Shown here: piece by piece, positions 33,879-42,556 of the stretch
Position numbering within the stretch: the first letter of the stretch is position 1
Layout of the letters: each line of letters opens with the position of its first letter
DNA from: Bog-473 sp963791455
GTDB lineage: Bacteria > Actinomycetota > Acidimicrobiia > Acidimicrobiales > RAAP-2
Length of the DNA: 64,000 bases
Assembly: GCA_963791455.1 (NCBI GenBank)
Contig: CAWBSM010000004.1
Location: forward strand, 682,001 to 746,000
Direction of reading: 5' to 3'
Translations under genes and position numbers: made by a program
Notes under the pieces: generated by a model
Database searches by the model: none
What the model saw: only the letters and a program-made list of their open reading frames with translations
What the model was told of the DNA's origin: nothing

Positions 33879-35954
33879 CGCCACCGCGACGCCGCTGGCC
33901 GCCTGTGCCCTCCCGGCCGCCACAATGGGCGGCATGATCTTGGGCGCAAGGAATTCGCCTCCGGCAAGAGTGAAGTGGACGCCGTCATTGCGCCGGAGCA
34001 GGACGCCGTCCACCGTGCTGGTGTACCTGCCCTTCGGGCACGCCGCTGCGTTCAGATCGACCACCGAGTCCGTCTGCGGGTGCGCGGCCGACACCTCCCG
34101 AACCAACTTGTTGTAGGCGGCCAGACGGGCCGAGTTGTCTTCCGGCCAGGGTGCGCCGTCGGGTTGTTCGCCCGAGTCGGTACAGGGCGCGGTCAGGAAC
34201 ACCATGCGGGCGCCCGTCGAGGTCACCAGGTTCGAGGCCGCGTTGAGCTGCTGCTTCACGTACGCGGCGTAGGTCGGGCTGAAGATGTTGGTCCAGGTTC
34301 CCCGGTACTCGCGGTCGACGACCTCCCAGCGCCCGGCCAGGAGCACCACGACGTTCGGCTTGACCGCATCGATTGAGGCCAGCCACTGGTACGGCCAGGG
34401 CTGGGCGTCCGGCGCTTCGCCCGGCACGAGTGGTGACCCGTTGCACGCGGACGGCGTGATGTCGCGCGTCCCCATGATCTCGACTTCGGGCCCGTCCACG
34501 ACGCCGCAGCCGAGGATGCCCTTGTCGGCGAGGACATAGCCGTACTTGTCCTGCTCCGACGTGTACGACAGGCCCAACCCGAGGGTCAACGCCACCGAAT
34601 CGCCGAAGAGCAGCACCCGCACCGGCTGCGCCGACCAGGGAACGCCCGGTACCGACGTCGTGGTCGTGGTGGTGCCGCCCGTCGTGCCGATTGCGGCCGG
34701 GAACGTGGTGCTCGCCACGGCCGTGGTGCCTGTCGTGGCAGCCACCACTGCGACCAGCACCACGCCGACGCTGGCGGGCACCGCTACCCATGCCTTCCAC
34801 TGCCGGACGAAGGTCCCCATGCGGATGGGGCGCTCGACGAGGTGGAAGGACGCCACCGAGACCGCGAACGTGACGAGCACGCGCACGGCAAAGAGCTCGT
34901 AGCCGTAGAGCCCGGTCCGGGCGTGGTCGAGCCAGATGAAGATCGGCCAGTGCCAGATGTAGAGGCCATAGGAGATCCGCCCGACGTAGCGCACCGGCGT
35001 CAGCGACAAAAGGCGGGGCACGATGCTACGCGGTGCCGCGACGGCGGCCAGGATGACGCCCGCGACGGAGAGGCCGATGAGGAAGAACCCGCCCGAGTAG
35101 GGGAACGAGGAGGTCGACGTGGTCAACACCCAGAGCAACACGGCCCCGATCGCACCGATCACCCCGATCGCGCCGCAGAGCGACCGGCCCATGTCGCCCG
35201 CGGGTTGCCAGAGCTCTCCGTTGACAAGGCGGCCCTCCTCGTGGCTGCGCTGCGTGACGATGACCAGCCCGACGGCAAGAGCGCACCCGATGAACAGGCA
35301 CTGCGACCGGGTGTCGGTGCCCAGGTAGGCCCGGTTGGTGTTCGCGCCGCCGTCGTACACCACGTACATCCAGGTGGCCGACCCGATCGCTGCGGCACAG
35401 CAGAGCGCGAACAGCACCCGCAGGTTCCGCGTGAAGTGCAGGATGCCGAGCACCACCAGCGGCCAGATCACGTAGAACTGTTCCTCGACGGCCAGCGACC
35501 AGGTGTGCAGGAGTGGCGAGGAGGCCGCCGTCTCGTTGAAGTAGTTCGAGTTGACCAGAATGAAGTGCCAATTGCTCACGTAGAGCAGGGTGGCCAGCGC
35601 ATCGAGCCGGAGCGCCCCATAGGTCCCCTTGGGGACGATGACCGAGGCGAAGAAGGCGACGAAGAGCAGCATCAGGAACAGGGCGGGCAGCAGGCGGCGG
35701 GCTCGCCGGGCCCAGAACGCCCCGAGCTTGATCGTGAGGGTCTGGCGCCACTCGCCCACGAGGAGCGACGTGATGAGAAAGCCCGACAGCACGAAGAAGG
35801 CGTCGACGCCCATGAACCCGCCGTCCATGTGGGGGATACCCCCGTGGAACATCATCACGGCCAGAACCGCGCAGGCACGGACCCCGTCGAGCGCCGGGAG
35901 GTAGGCCAGACGAGTGTGCGAGATCGCGCTCTCGTCGTCCTGCATCGGGCCCAT
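33864..35954 (-). CDS. OafA/YrhL-type membrane acyltransferase with SGNH domain
   Basis: 696 residues. The N-terminal ~380 residues are an acyltransferase-3 domain with ten or more membrane spans: LPALDGVRACAVLAVMMFHGG, GVDAFFVLSGFLITSLL, RRARRLLPALFLMLL, HTWSLAVEEQFYVIWPL and ISYGLYIWHWPIF. After a Thr/Ala-rich linker (about 410-440) comes an extracellular SGNH hydrolase-like domain: LLFGDSVALTLG with the Ser, VVLLAGRWE, and DGVHFTLAGGEFLA with the Asp/His pair. Such enzymes O-acylate cell-wall or exopolysaccharide sugars, with the SGNH part completing transfer outside. It is monocistronic here. Confidence 0.92.
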   Translation of the reverse strand: MGPMQDDESAISHTRLAYLPALDGVRACAVLAVMMFHGGIPHMDGGFMGVDAFFVLSGFLITSLLVGEWRQTLTIKLGAFWARRARRLLPALFLMLLFVAFFASVIVPKGTYGALRLDALATLLYVSNWHFILVNSNYFNETAASSPLLHTWSLAVEEQFYVIWPLVVLGILHFTRNLRVLFALCCAAAIGSATWMYVVYDGGANTNRAYLGTDTRSQCLFIGCALAVGLVIVTQRSHEEGRLVNGELWQPAGDMGRSLCGAIGVIGAIGAVLLWVLTTSTSSFPYSGGFFLIGLSVAGVILAAVAAPRSIVPRLLSLTPVRYVGRISYGLYIWHWPIFIWLDHARTGLYGYELFAVRVLVTFAVSVASFHLVERPIRMGTFVRQWKAWVAVPASVGVVLVAVVAATTGTTAVASTTFPAAIGTTGGTTTTTTSVPGVPWSAQPVRVLLFGDSVALTLGLGLSYTSEQDKYGYVLADKGILGCGVVDGPEVEIMGTRDITPSACNGSPLVPGEAPDAQPWPYQWLASIDAVKPNVVVLLAGRWEVVDREYRGTWTNIFSPTYAAYVKQQLNAASNLVTSTGARMVFLTAPCTDSGEQPDGAPWPEDNSARLAAYNKLVREVSAAHPQTDSVVDLNAAACPKGRYTSTVDGVLLRRNDGVHFTLAGGEFLAPKIMPPIVAAGRAQAASGVAVASTGG

Positions 35955-36136
35955 CCCTCCTGATTGCGCTGAAGTCGGCCTCGCCGCCTGCGTGTCGGCC
36001 GACCAGACATTCTCTCAGAATCCGCCTGCCACCTCAGCGCAGTGCCGACTCGCTACCCTGAAGCCTCCTGAGCCCGACCCGACCCCTGGCCGCTCCCCTC
36101 CCGCGCCGCCGCCGCGCCCCCGTACGCCGCCGCCGC

Positions 36137-36766
36137 TTGGTGACGTTTCTCCTGGTCATTGCCGTTTTGGGCGTCGGCTCCGCCGTGGTGGCCTCTCTCG
36201 AGCGTGGTCCGAACCTCAGCCCGCTGCGGGCACGCATCGTCGCCATCGCCGAAGGTCAGGTTGGATACCGCACCGACCCCTCCGAGACCTATTGCAACAA
36301 GTTCAGCGCCTATTGGAACGCCGGCATCGACGACTGCGGCAACGCGAACCTGGACGAGGAATGGTGCGCGGATTTCGCGGCCTGGGCGTGGAAGGAGGCC
36401 GGCGCCTTGGTCGACTACCAGTTGGCACCGGGATATCTCAACTCCGACTCGGCGAGCTTCTATGTGTGGGGGATGGACCACGGCACCTGGCACCCGGTGG
36501 GCTCCGGCTACGCGCCGCAGCCAGGGGACGTCGCCGTCTATGGGCTCGACACGACGGCGGTCACCGCCGTGCACGTGGCGGTGGTCACGGCGGCGACCAG
36601 TGACCCGTCGGCTCCCGACGTCGTCAACGGCGACGGTGACCGTACCGGCTACAGCGTGGTCGAGCTCGGCGACCACCAGGCCGACGCGGACGTGAAGGGC
36701 AACGGTGCGCCCCTCTCGGGCTACGTCTCGCCGTCCTCGCCGGAGGTGTCCTCGTCGACGTCCTGA
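36137..36766 (+). CDS. Membrane-anchored or secreted CHAP-domain protein
   Basis: About 208 residues; TTG 36137 or GTG 36140 are the only plausible starts after an in-frame stop at 36059. A basic Arg run and LVTFLLVIAVLGVGSAVVASL give an N-terminal anchor or signal. The CHAP amidase core follows: IAEGQVGYRTDP, CNKFSAYW, EEWCADFAAWAWKEAG with the nucleophile Cys, PQPGDVAVYGLD and VHVAVVTAA with the His. It is expected to cleave peptidoglycan peptide bonds outside the membrane, probably in cell-wall remodelling. The end overlaps the convergent MFS remnant by 46 bases. Confidence 0.82.
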   Translation: MVTFLLVIAVLGVGSAVVASLERGPNLSPLRARIVAIAEGQVGYRTDPSETYCNKFSAYWNAGIDDCGNANLDEEWCADFAAWAWKEAGALVDYQLAPGYLNSDSASFYVWGMDHGTWHPVGSGYAPQPGDVAVYGLDTTAVTAVHVAVVTAATSDPSAPDVVNGDGDRTGYSVVELGDHQADADVKGNGAPLSGYVSPSSPEVSSSTS

Positions 36767-37444
36767 CCCGCCACGGGACGACTGGCCCCCGCTCCCGCGT
36801 TCCAGGCCGCCACCTCGGCCTGCTGGGCCGCGAGGGCGGTGACGACCGCCTCGAAGACCCTGGCGGCGTCGCGCGCGATGTCGGTGCGCGCCAGCATCAG
36901 ACAGCCGGCGCCGAGGAAGGCGATGGGCAAGATGAGAAGGAAGGCCGTGCGGTAGTTGTCGTCGAACTGCCCGGCGATGGCGGAGGTGACGGGGGGCGCC
37001 GCCGCGGAGCCGAACACGACCGACGCGAGATTGAAGGCCCCGAACCGTGCCCCGCGCACATGGGCGGGCGCCGCGTCCGATAAGCCGGCCCGAAGCGCAG
37101 GGACGCAGGCGGTGGCGGAGAGGAACGCGGCCAACTGCACGACGAACACCAGCGCGAACGCCATTGGGATGAACGAGATCATGAAGAGCACGGCGCATCG
37201 ACCACAGCACGATGGTCACGGCCATCGCCCGGGTCCGGTTCCAGCGATCGGCCAGGTAGCCGGCCGGCATGGTCACGATCCCGTTGACAAGGATGAAGGC
37301 CGAGAAGAGGAGCCCGATGGCGGTGTCGCCCACCCCGAAAGCCGCCTTGATCTGGTCGCTGCTCCCCCGGACGATGTACTGGTCCATCCCGTCGATGAAC
37401 AGGGTGAACCCGATGACCCACATGGGCCAGTTGGTGACCAACAT
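36721..37444 (-). pseudogene. MFS transporter remnant (spinster-like) with internal deletion and frame change
   Basis: The upstream frame (ATG 37444 or further up) encodes the first spans of an MFS protein: WVIGFTLFIDGMDQYIVRG, GDTAIGLLFSAFILVNGIVT and the loop motif GYLADRWNRTRAMAVTIVLWSM. Homology then jumps, around 37180-37195, to another frame with FMISFIPMAFALVFVVQLAAF, GARFGAFNLASVVFGSAAAPP and YRTAFLLILPIAFLGAGCLML. These last look like spans 10-12 and the cytoplasmic tail of the same family. Roughly half of the usual twelve spans is missing, so the gene cannot make a working transporter. Confidence 0.65.
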
Positions 37445-37525
37445 GCGCCGGGGCGTTCGCCCTACCTCCGCCGTGCTCGCGACCGGCTCCTCGCCCGCCG
37501 CTCGCCAGAGCCCTCTGTCGGGACC

Positions 37526-38998
37526 TCAGCCTCCCGGCGTGTAGCCGGCCGGTAGGCCGATCGACTTCATCTCGAGGAAGCTCTCCAGGCCCTCGGGACC
37601 GAACTCACGCCCGACGCCCGATTCCTTGTAACCCCCGAAGGGGGTCGAGAAGTCGATGGGTGCGAACGAGTTGAGCATGTACGTGCCGGTGCGCACCTGC
37701 CGGGCCACGGCGAGCCCGCGGTCGTTGTCCGTCGTCCACACGGAGCCGCACAACCCGTAGCTCGAGTCGTTGGCGATCTCGACCGCGTTGTCGTCGCCGT
37801 CGTGGGGGATCACCACCAGGACCGGGCCGAAGATCTCCTCCTGGGCGATCCTCATCTTGTTGTCCACGTCGGAGAACACGGTCGGCTCGACGTACCAACC
37901 CTTGGAGAAGTCCGACCCTGTGGGCCGACCACCGCCCAGTGCGACGGTCGCTCCCTCCTCGCGCCCGCTGTCGAGATACCCCTCGATCCGGCTGCGCTGC
38001 CGCTCGGCCACCACGGGGCCGACCTCTGTCGCCGGATCCATGGGGTCGCCCACCTTCATGGCGGAGACGCCCGCGACGACCGCGTCCACGACCTCGGCGT
38101 AGCGCGCCCGCGGCGCCAAGATGCGAGTCTGCGCGATGCAGGCCTGACCGTTGTTCATGATCGAGTTGGGCAAAAGCGTCGGGATCGTCGTTGCCAGGTC
38201 GGCGTCGTCCAAGATGATGGCGGCCGACTTGCCGCCCAGCTCGAGCGTGCAACGCTTGAGCCGTTCGCCGCACAGCCCGCCGATGCGCTTGCCCCCGACT
38301 CCCGAACCGGTGAAGGAGATCTTGTCCACGCCCGGGTGGGTCACCAGGTGCTCGGAGACTACGCGCCCCGCCGGCACCACAGACAGCACACCCTTGGGCA
38401 GCCCCGCCTCGGTGAAGATCTCGGCCAGCCGGAAGGCGTCGAGGGGCGTCTCGGGCGCCGGCTTGTAGACGACGGTGCAGCCGGCCGCCAGCGCCGGCGC
38501 CAGCTTGGCGGCGGCGATGAAAAGCGGCACGTTCCACGGCGCGATGGCGCCCACCACGCCCACGGGCTCCTTGGTGACCAGCACCTGGGGGTTCAACAGC
38601 CCGGTGCGCACCTCGTCGAAGGCGTAGGTCGTCGCGAGGTCGGCGTAGTAGTTGAAGATCATCGTCGGCGCCAGCACCTGGCCCATGCCCGAGAAGGTGA
38701 TGGGCGAACCCATCTCCCGCGTGATGATCTCGGCCATGTCGCCCATCTCCGCCGTCACCTGGGCCGCCACCGCCCGCAAGACCTCGGACCTCTCGGCCGG
38801 CGCCAAGCGCGGCCAGGGCCCGTGGTCGAACGCCGTGCGCGCCGCCGCCACGGCCTTGTCGATGTCGGCCTCGGTGCCGTCGGGCACCCGAGCGATGACC
38901 TCCTCGGTCACCGGCGAGACCACGCCGATGGTGTCGGTGCCCTCCGGGGCCACCCAGTCGCCGCCGATGAACAAGCGGTCGTAGTCCCGAATCGCCAT
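37526..38998 (-). CDS. NAD(P)-dependent aldehyde dehydrogenase
   Basis: 490 residues from ATG 38998, with GGGAGGGATGC upstream; the frame is open further but lacks homology. All ALDH landmarks are present: IAPWNVPLFIAAAKLAPALAAG, VYKPAPETPLDAFRLAEI, FTGSGVGGKRIG (cofactor), LELGGKSAAIILDDAD with the general-base Glu, NNGQACIAQTRIL with the catalytic Cys, EEIFGPVLVVIPHD and PFGGYKESGVGREFG. It oxidises an aldehyde to the acid with NAD(P)+, cytosolic. Sequence places it among broad-specificity fatty/aromatic aldehyde dehydrogenases; the substrate is not predictable. It lies between the MFS remnant and a kinase-like gene. Confidence 0.93.
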   Translation of the reverse strand: MAIRDYDRLFIGGDWVAPEGTDTIGVVSPVTEEVIARVPDGTEADIDKAVAAARTAFDHGPWPRLAPAERSEVLRAVAAQVTAEMGDMAEIITREMGSPITFSGMGQVLAPTMIFNYYADLATTYAFDEVRTGLLNPQVLVTKEPVGVVGAIAPWNVPLFIAAAKLAPALAAGCTVVYKPAPETPLDAFRLAEIFTEAGLPKGVLSVVPAGRVVSEHLVTHPGVDKISFTGSGVGGKRIGGLCGERLKRCTLELGGKSAAIILDDADLATTIPTLLPNSIMNNGQACIAQTRILAPRARYAEVVDAVVAGVSAMKVGDPMDPATEVGPVVAERQRSRIEGYLDSGREEGATVALGGGRPTGSDFSKGWYVEPTVFSDVDNKMRIAQEEIFGPVLVVIPHDGDDNAVEIANDSSYGLCGSVWTTDNDRGLAVARQVRTGTYMLNSFAPIDFSTPFGGYKESGVGREFGPEGLESFLEMKSIGLPAGYTPGG

Positions 38999-39107
38999 GC
39001 ATCCCTCCCGAAAGCTCAGAGGGCCGACGCCCCCGCCGCCGGGCGCGCCGGACGGCGCTCCAAGGCTAGCTGCGGCCGACTCCTCCGGGACACGCCGTGC
39101 CGGGACC

Positions 39108-39393
39108 TCAGCCCGTCTCGTCGCGTTGCTCGATGTCGGCCACGACGCCGCCGTCCGCCTCCACCCAGCCCTTTCCGGCGGCGAACGCGCACATTCCGGA
39201 AAAGCCCTCCTCCCACTCCGGGGTGGCGGCGGGCCCCGCCAGCGCGCGCAGCGAGACCGGGTCGACCACCACGTGCTCGCCGTCCGGCCGGAGTCCCCCA
39301 GTCCGGACTGGTCCACCAGCACACCGACGTCGCCCGCTCCCCCGCCGCCTCGAACCAGTCCCGGCGCTCTCGCCGACCGCTCGGGCGCCGGCG
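39108..39393 (-). pseudogene. Small conserved protein gene with frameshift at a G5/C5 run
   Basis: Two minus-strand frames look coding in succession. The first reads RRDWFEAAGERATSVCWWTSPDWG. The second, ending at 39108, reads LRPDGEHVVVDPVSLRALAG, then TPEWEEGFSGMCAFAAGKGWV. Removing one base from the five-C run at 39295-39299 joins them as SPDWGLRPDGEH. The joined product would be about 95 residues, like small 'RPDGEHVLVDP..L' proteins of Acidimicrobiia. No ATG/GTG start is found in the first frame after its stop at 39396, so the N-terminus may hold another fault. Confidence 0.4.
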
Positions 39394-39411
39394 TCACTAG
39401 AGTTCGGCCCC

Positions 39412-40488
39412 GTGCCCGACCTCAGCCAGCGTGACCCGGTCGAGGTGGCAGCCACCCTCTCGCGCTGGCTGGCCACCCAGTCCGACGACGGGTCCGCGCC
39501 CGAAGTCTTCGACGTCGAGGCCCCCGCCGCCAACGGGTTCTCCAACGAGACGATTCTGTGCCGGACCCGTTCCGCCGGCGGGGTGGAGCGGCGTCTCGTG
39601 GTCCGTGTGGCGCCCACCAAGCACCTTCTCTTCTTGGACGCCGAGTTCTCGACCCAGTACCGGGCGATGCGCGCCCTTGCCGACGGTGGGTCCGCGGTCC
39701 CGCTGCCGAAGCTCGGGCCCTACGAGGAAGACCCGCAGTACCTCGGCGTCCCTTTCTTCACCATGGACCATGTCGAGGGGCTGGTCCCCTCGGACAACAT
39801 CCCTTACACCCTCGGGGGTTGGGTGATGGAGGCAACGCCAGAAGAGCAGGAGCGCATGTGGTGGAGCGGGATCGACGCGCTGGCGGCGGTGCACCGCACG
39901 GACTGGCGATCTCTCGGCCTGGAGTGGCTCGGGAACCCCGCCCGGGGCAAGCCCGGGCTCGAGCAGCAGCTGTCGTACTACCGGGACTTCCTCGACTGGG
40001 CCACCCAGGGGGAGGTGGTACCCGTGATCGAGGCGACCTGGCGGTGGCTCGTGGAGCACCAGCCGCCCGAATTGGGCGACGTCGTCATCAGCTGGGGCGA
40101 CAGCCGGATCGGCAACATCATCTGGGACGACTTCCGTGCGGCGGCGGTGGTCGACTGGGAGATGGCCTCACTGGCCCAGCCCGAGCTCGACCTGGGCTGG
40201 TGGCTTTACTTCGACCGCCAGTTCGCCGAAGGCCTGGGTGTCGACCGACCATCCGGGTTCGGGTCGCACGAGGAGACGATCGAGCGTTACTCGGAGATGA
40301 TGGGAAGGCCGATGAAGGACATCTTCTTCTATGAAGTGTTCTCCGGCTTCCGCTTCGCCGTCGTCATGTACCGACTCTCGAAGCTCGCGTTCCCCGGCAA
40401 CATGATGGACGAGGAGAGCGGCATGGCGACGGACAACATCGCCACCCAGCTCCTGGCGAAGATGCTCGACCTGGACCCACCGGTCTGA
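39412..40488 (+). CDS. Aminoglycoside-phosphotransferase-like kinase (APH/ACAD10 type)
   Basis: 358 residues from GTG 39412 (VPDLSQRDPVEVAATLSRWL). Kinase-like landmarks are ANGFSNETILCRT (nucleotide loop region), LVVRVAPTKHLLF (Lys region replaced by Arg-Val-Ala-Pro), EGLVPSDNIPY, VVISWGDSRIGNIIW as catalytic loop (HGD.r.gN changed to WGDSRIGN) and AAVVDWEMASLAQPELDLGWW as the DFG-equivalent. This is the acyl-CoA-dehydrogenase-neighbour (ACAD10/FadE36) branch rather than antibiotic kinases. Loss of the catalytic-loop His is common in that branch. It is transcribed away from the aldehyde dehydrogenase. Confidence 0.87.
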   Translation: MPDLSQRDPVEVAATLSRWLATQSDDGSAPEVFDVEAPAANGFSNETILCRTRSAGGVERRLVVRVAPTKHLLFLDAEFSTQYRAMRALADGGSAVPLPKLGPYEEDPQYLGVPFFTMDHVEGLVPSDNIPYTLGGWVMEATPEEQERMWWSGIDALAAVHRTDWRSLGLEWLGNPARGKPGLEQQLSYYRDFLDWATQGEVVPVIEATWRWLVEHQPPELGDVVISWGDSRIGNIIWDDFRAAAVVDWEMASLAQPELDLGWWLYFDRQFAEGLGVDRPSGFGSHEETIERYSEMMGRPMKDIFFYEVFSGFRFAVVMYRLSKLAFPGNMMDEESGMATDNIATQLLAKMLDLDPPV

Positions 40489-40492
40489 TCCG

Positions 40493-40888
40493 CTAGTCGG
40501 CGATCGGGTCTCCCGACGGGCCCACCGCGACGCCGGCCTCCCGCAGCCGCTGGCCCAGCCAGTCGGCGCCGCTCTCGCCTTGCATGGCCTGCTGCCAGCC
40601 GTCGAGGATGCGGTGCAGGTCGGCCACCGAGCCGACTTTGGCGATCACGTGCACCGTCATCCGGTCCTCATACCCGGGCGGCGCCGAGACGTGCATGCCG
40701 CCGAAGGGGTCCTCCGTGACATGTGGCACGGGTTCTCGCAGGACGTAGAGCTCCCCTGTGTCCTCGACGAAGTTCAGGTCGTGCCGCACCCCGTCCCTAT
40801 CCAGCCACTCGGTGCCCAGCTCGAGCTCGGCGGAGGCGCGCCGGCGAGGATCCGCTTCGTAGAACTCGTCGAGGTCCATCGGCGGCAC
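40493..40888 (-). CDS. Conserved hypothetical protein
   Basis: 131 residues from GTG 40888, which has AGGTGG six bases upstream; a GTG at 40900 is the other choice. Readable core: DLDEFYEADPRRRASAELELG, TEWLDRDGVRHDLNFVEDTGELYVLREPVPH and VHVIAKVGSVADLHRILDGWQQAM. It appears soluble, alpha/beta and acidic. I recognise the general look of an actinobacterial conserved protein but no named domain. It is convergent with the kinase-like gene, four bases apart. Confidence 0.7.
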   Translation of the reverse strand: MPPMDLDEFYEADPRRRASAELELGTEWLDRDGVRHDLNFVEDTGELYVLREPVPHVTEDPFGGMHVSAPPGYEDRMTVHVIAKVGSVADLHRILDGWQQAMQGESGADWLGQRLREAGVAVGPSGDPIAD

Positions 40889-40988
40889 ACTATCGCCCAC
40901 CTGGGCCGTCGCTCCTGCCGGCGCGTGCCCCGACGTTTCCGCCGTCGGTGGGAGGGGTCGGGGGAGCGATGCTCGTCACCGTGACGCC

Positions 40989-41761
40989 ATGCCCTCCACC
41001 GCGTCCAAGCAACGTGTCGACCTCATCGACCAGTTGACCGCCGAGTGGCTGTCGCTCGGCCGCTCCCGGGTCGCCGTCCGGGCCCTGCGCGAAGTCGCCC
41101 GCCGCGACCCGGTGTGTCGTCCCTGGTCCTCGGGACCGGCGCCGACCCGCCGCCCTGCCCCACTCCGTGTGACCTCGTCGGCCACATGCGGCGAGCCTCG
41201 GGCCGCGTCCAGCGCGAGGAGGCGGCCCGCGTGGTCAGGGTCCTGCTTCGAGAGGCGGACGCTGACCCCTTCGTCTGCCGCATGCTGGTGCAGGTCCTGC
41301 TCCCCGGACTGGTCGTGGTCGCCGGGAAGCTGCAGTGGGGACGAGGCGGCGAGTGGCGCGACGGGGAGGAGTTCTTTGCCGAGCTGTTGTCGACGACGTG
41401 GCTCGTCTTGCGGGAATGGACCGGGCAGGACCGCCCCTACGCCGCGCTCGATCTGCTCTCCGCCATCCGTTGCCGCCTGCGGCGCCAGCTCTTCCGCTCC
41501 AAGGAACTTGGCGCCAGGTCCGTGCCGTTGGGCGCCGCCGCCACCGACGAGGGACCCGCGCGCACCGGGACTGACCTCGAGGAGCTGGCCCGCCTGCTCA
41601 TCGATCTGCACAACGAAGGCATGCGTCGGGAGGAGGTTCAGATCCTCTACGCGCATCACGTCCTCGGCTATTCGATGGCCGAGCTGGCCGCCCTGACCGG
41701 CCGCGATCGTCGTGCCCTCTACGCCCGCCGGGATCGGGGCCAGCGGCGCCTGTGCGCCTGA
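40989..41761 (+). pseudogene. Sigma-factor/regulator-like protein, frameshifted
   Basis: The ATG frame gives QRVDLIDQLTAEWLSLGRSRVAVRALREVARRDP. Coding character then moves to the next frame: VSSLVLGTGADPPPCPTPCDLV, RVVRVLLREADADPFVCRMLVQVLLPGL, EELARLLIDLHNEGMRREEVQILYAHHVLGYSMAELAALTGRDRRALYARRDRGQRRL. One added base at the CCC (41108-41110) joins both. The C-terminal helix-turn-helix (GYSMAELAALTGRDRRALYARR) resembles sigma-70 region 4. The first part is a long helical region without clear region 2. It precedes the membrane protein and LysM-BTAD genes and may regulate them. Confidence 0.6.
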
Positions 41762-41779
41762 CCACCGGGTGCGGGCGAA

Positions 41780-42556
41780 ATGGGTCGTGCCTATGGTGTG
41801 CCGGTGGGTGGTGCAGGGACCGAGGCCACTGAGGGTGTGCTCTCGCCGGTGGCTCGGGGCCGCCCCAACTGGTGGGTGATCCTGGCGGTGTCCCTCGCCT
41901 TGATGGCACTCCTGGTCGCGACCGCCGGCAGCACGCCGCGGGCAAGCCGACATGGTCGGACCCTCGCGAGCGCGCCGACCGGTAATTCGGGTCGACGGAC
42001 CGGCGCCGGAGACGCCGGCGCATCCTCGAGGACGTCCGGGCCGGCGGCCACGACGACCACGACGGCCGGGCCGGCGACGACGACCACGACGACCACGACG
42101 ACGGTCACACCCCCCACCGCCACCCCGGTCGGAGCCGGGGCCGGCACCTCCTTGCTCTCGACGCGCACGCTCGGCTCCACGGCCAGCACGCCGCCTGCCG
42201 TGGGTCCCGTCGTCACCACGACCACGGTGCCGCCGACCACGACGACGAGCCTCAGCGCTTCGGTGCCGGCAGCACGGACGCAGACGCAGGGGTATCTCGA
42301 CCCTCCGTTGCAGACCTCCAACTCCTTCGGGTTCACCGGTTCGGGGGCGATGGAGATCTCCGTCTTGTGGTCCGGCACGACCTATCTGACCTTGGAGGTC
42401 AGTTGCCCCGGCGCAAGTCAGAGCGTCGGCGGGACGTCCGCCATGGCGGCGTCCCTCCCCGACGCGCGCGGCAATTGCCGGGCGACGGTGACCGAACCGT
42501 CGTCGGAATCCGTGTCACTGACCTACACGATCACGATCGGTCCTGCCGGTGGATAG
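41780..42556 (+). CDS. Thr-rich single-span membrane protein
   Basis: 258 residues. A short cytoplasmic head is followed by one helix (WWVILAVSLALMALLVATAG, about 31-50), then ~130 residues of low complexity with many Thr/Pro/Ala, including runs of six or more Thr. The extracellular C-terminal domain (SNSFGFTGSGAMEISVLWSG, TYLTLEVSCPGASQSVGG, NCRATVTEPSSESVSLTYTITIG) is a beta-sandwich-like module with two Cys. Function unknown; a surface stalk carrying a small domain is the picture. It overlaps the next gene by eight bases, so the two are coupled. Confidence 0.75.
   Translation: MGRAYGVPVGGAGTEATEGVLSPVARGRPNWWVILAVSLALMALLVATAGSTPRASRHGRTLASAPTGNSGRRTGAGDAGASSRTSGPAATTTTTAGPATTTTTTTTTVTPPTATPVGAGAGTSLLSTRTLGSTASTPPAVGPVVTTTTVPPTTTTSLSASVPAARTQTQGYLDPPLQTSNSFGFTGSGAMEISVLWSGTTYLTLEVSCPGASQSVGGTSAMAASLPDARGNCRATVTEPSSESVSLTYTITIGPAGG

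Noticed and set aside
34842..35963. 373-codon plus-strand open frame opposite the acyltransferase
   Set aside because: Asp/Glu/Arg/His-rich shadow without motif.
37802..39400. 532-codon plus-strand open frame opposite the aldehyde dehydrogenase
   Set aside because: The opposite strand carries a complete aldehyde dehydrogenase; this frame has shadow composition.
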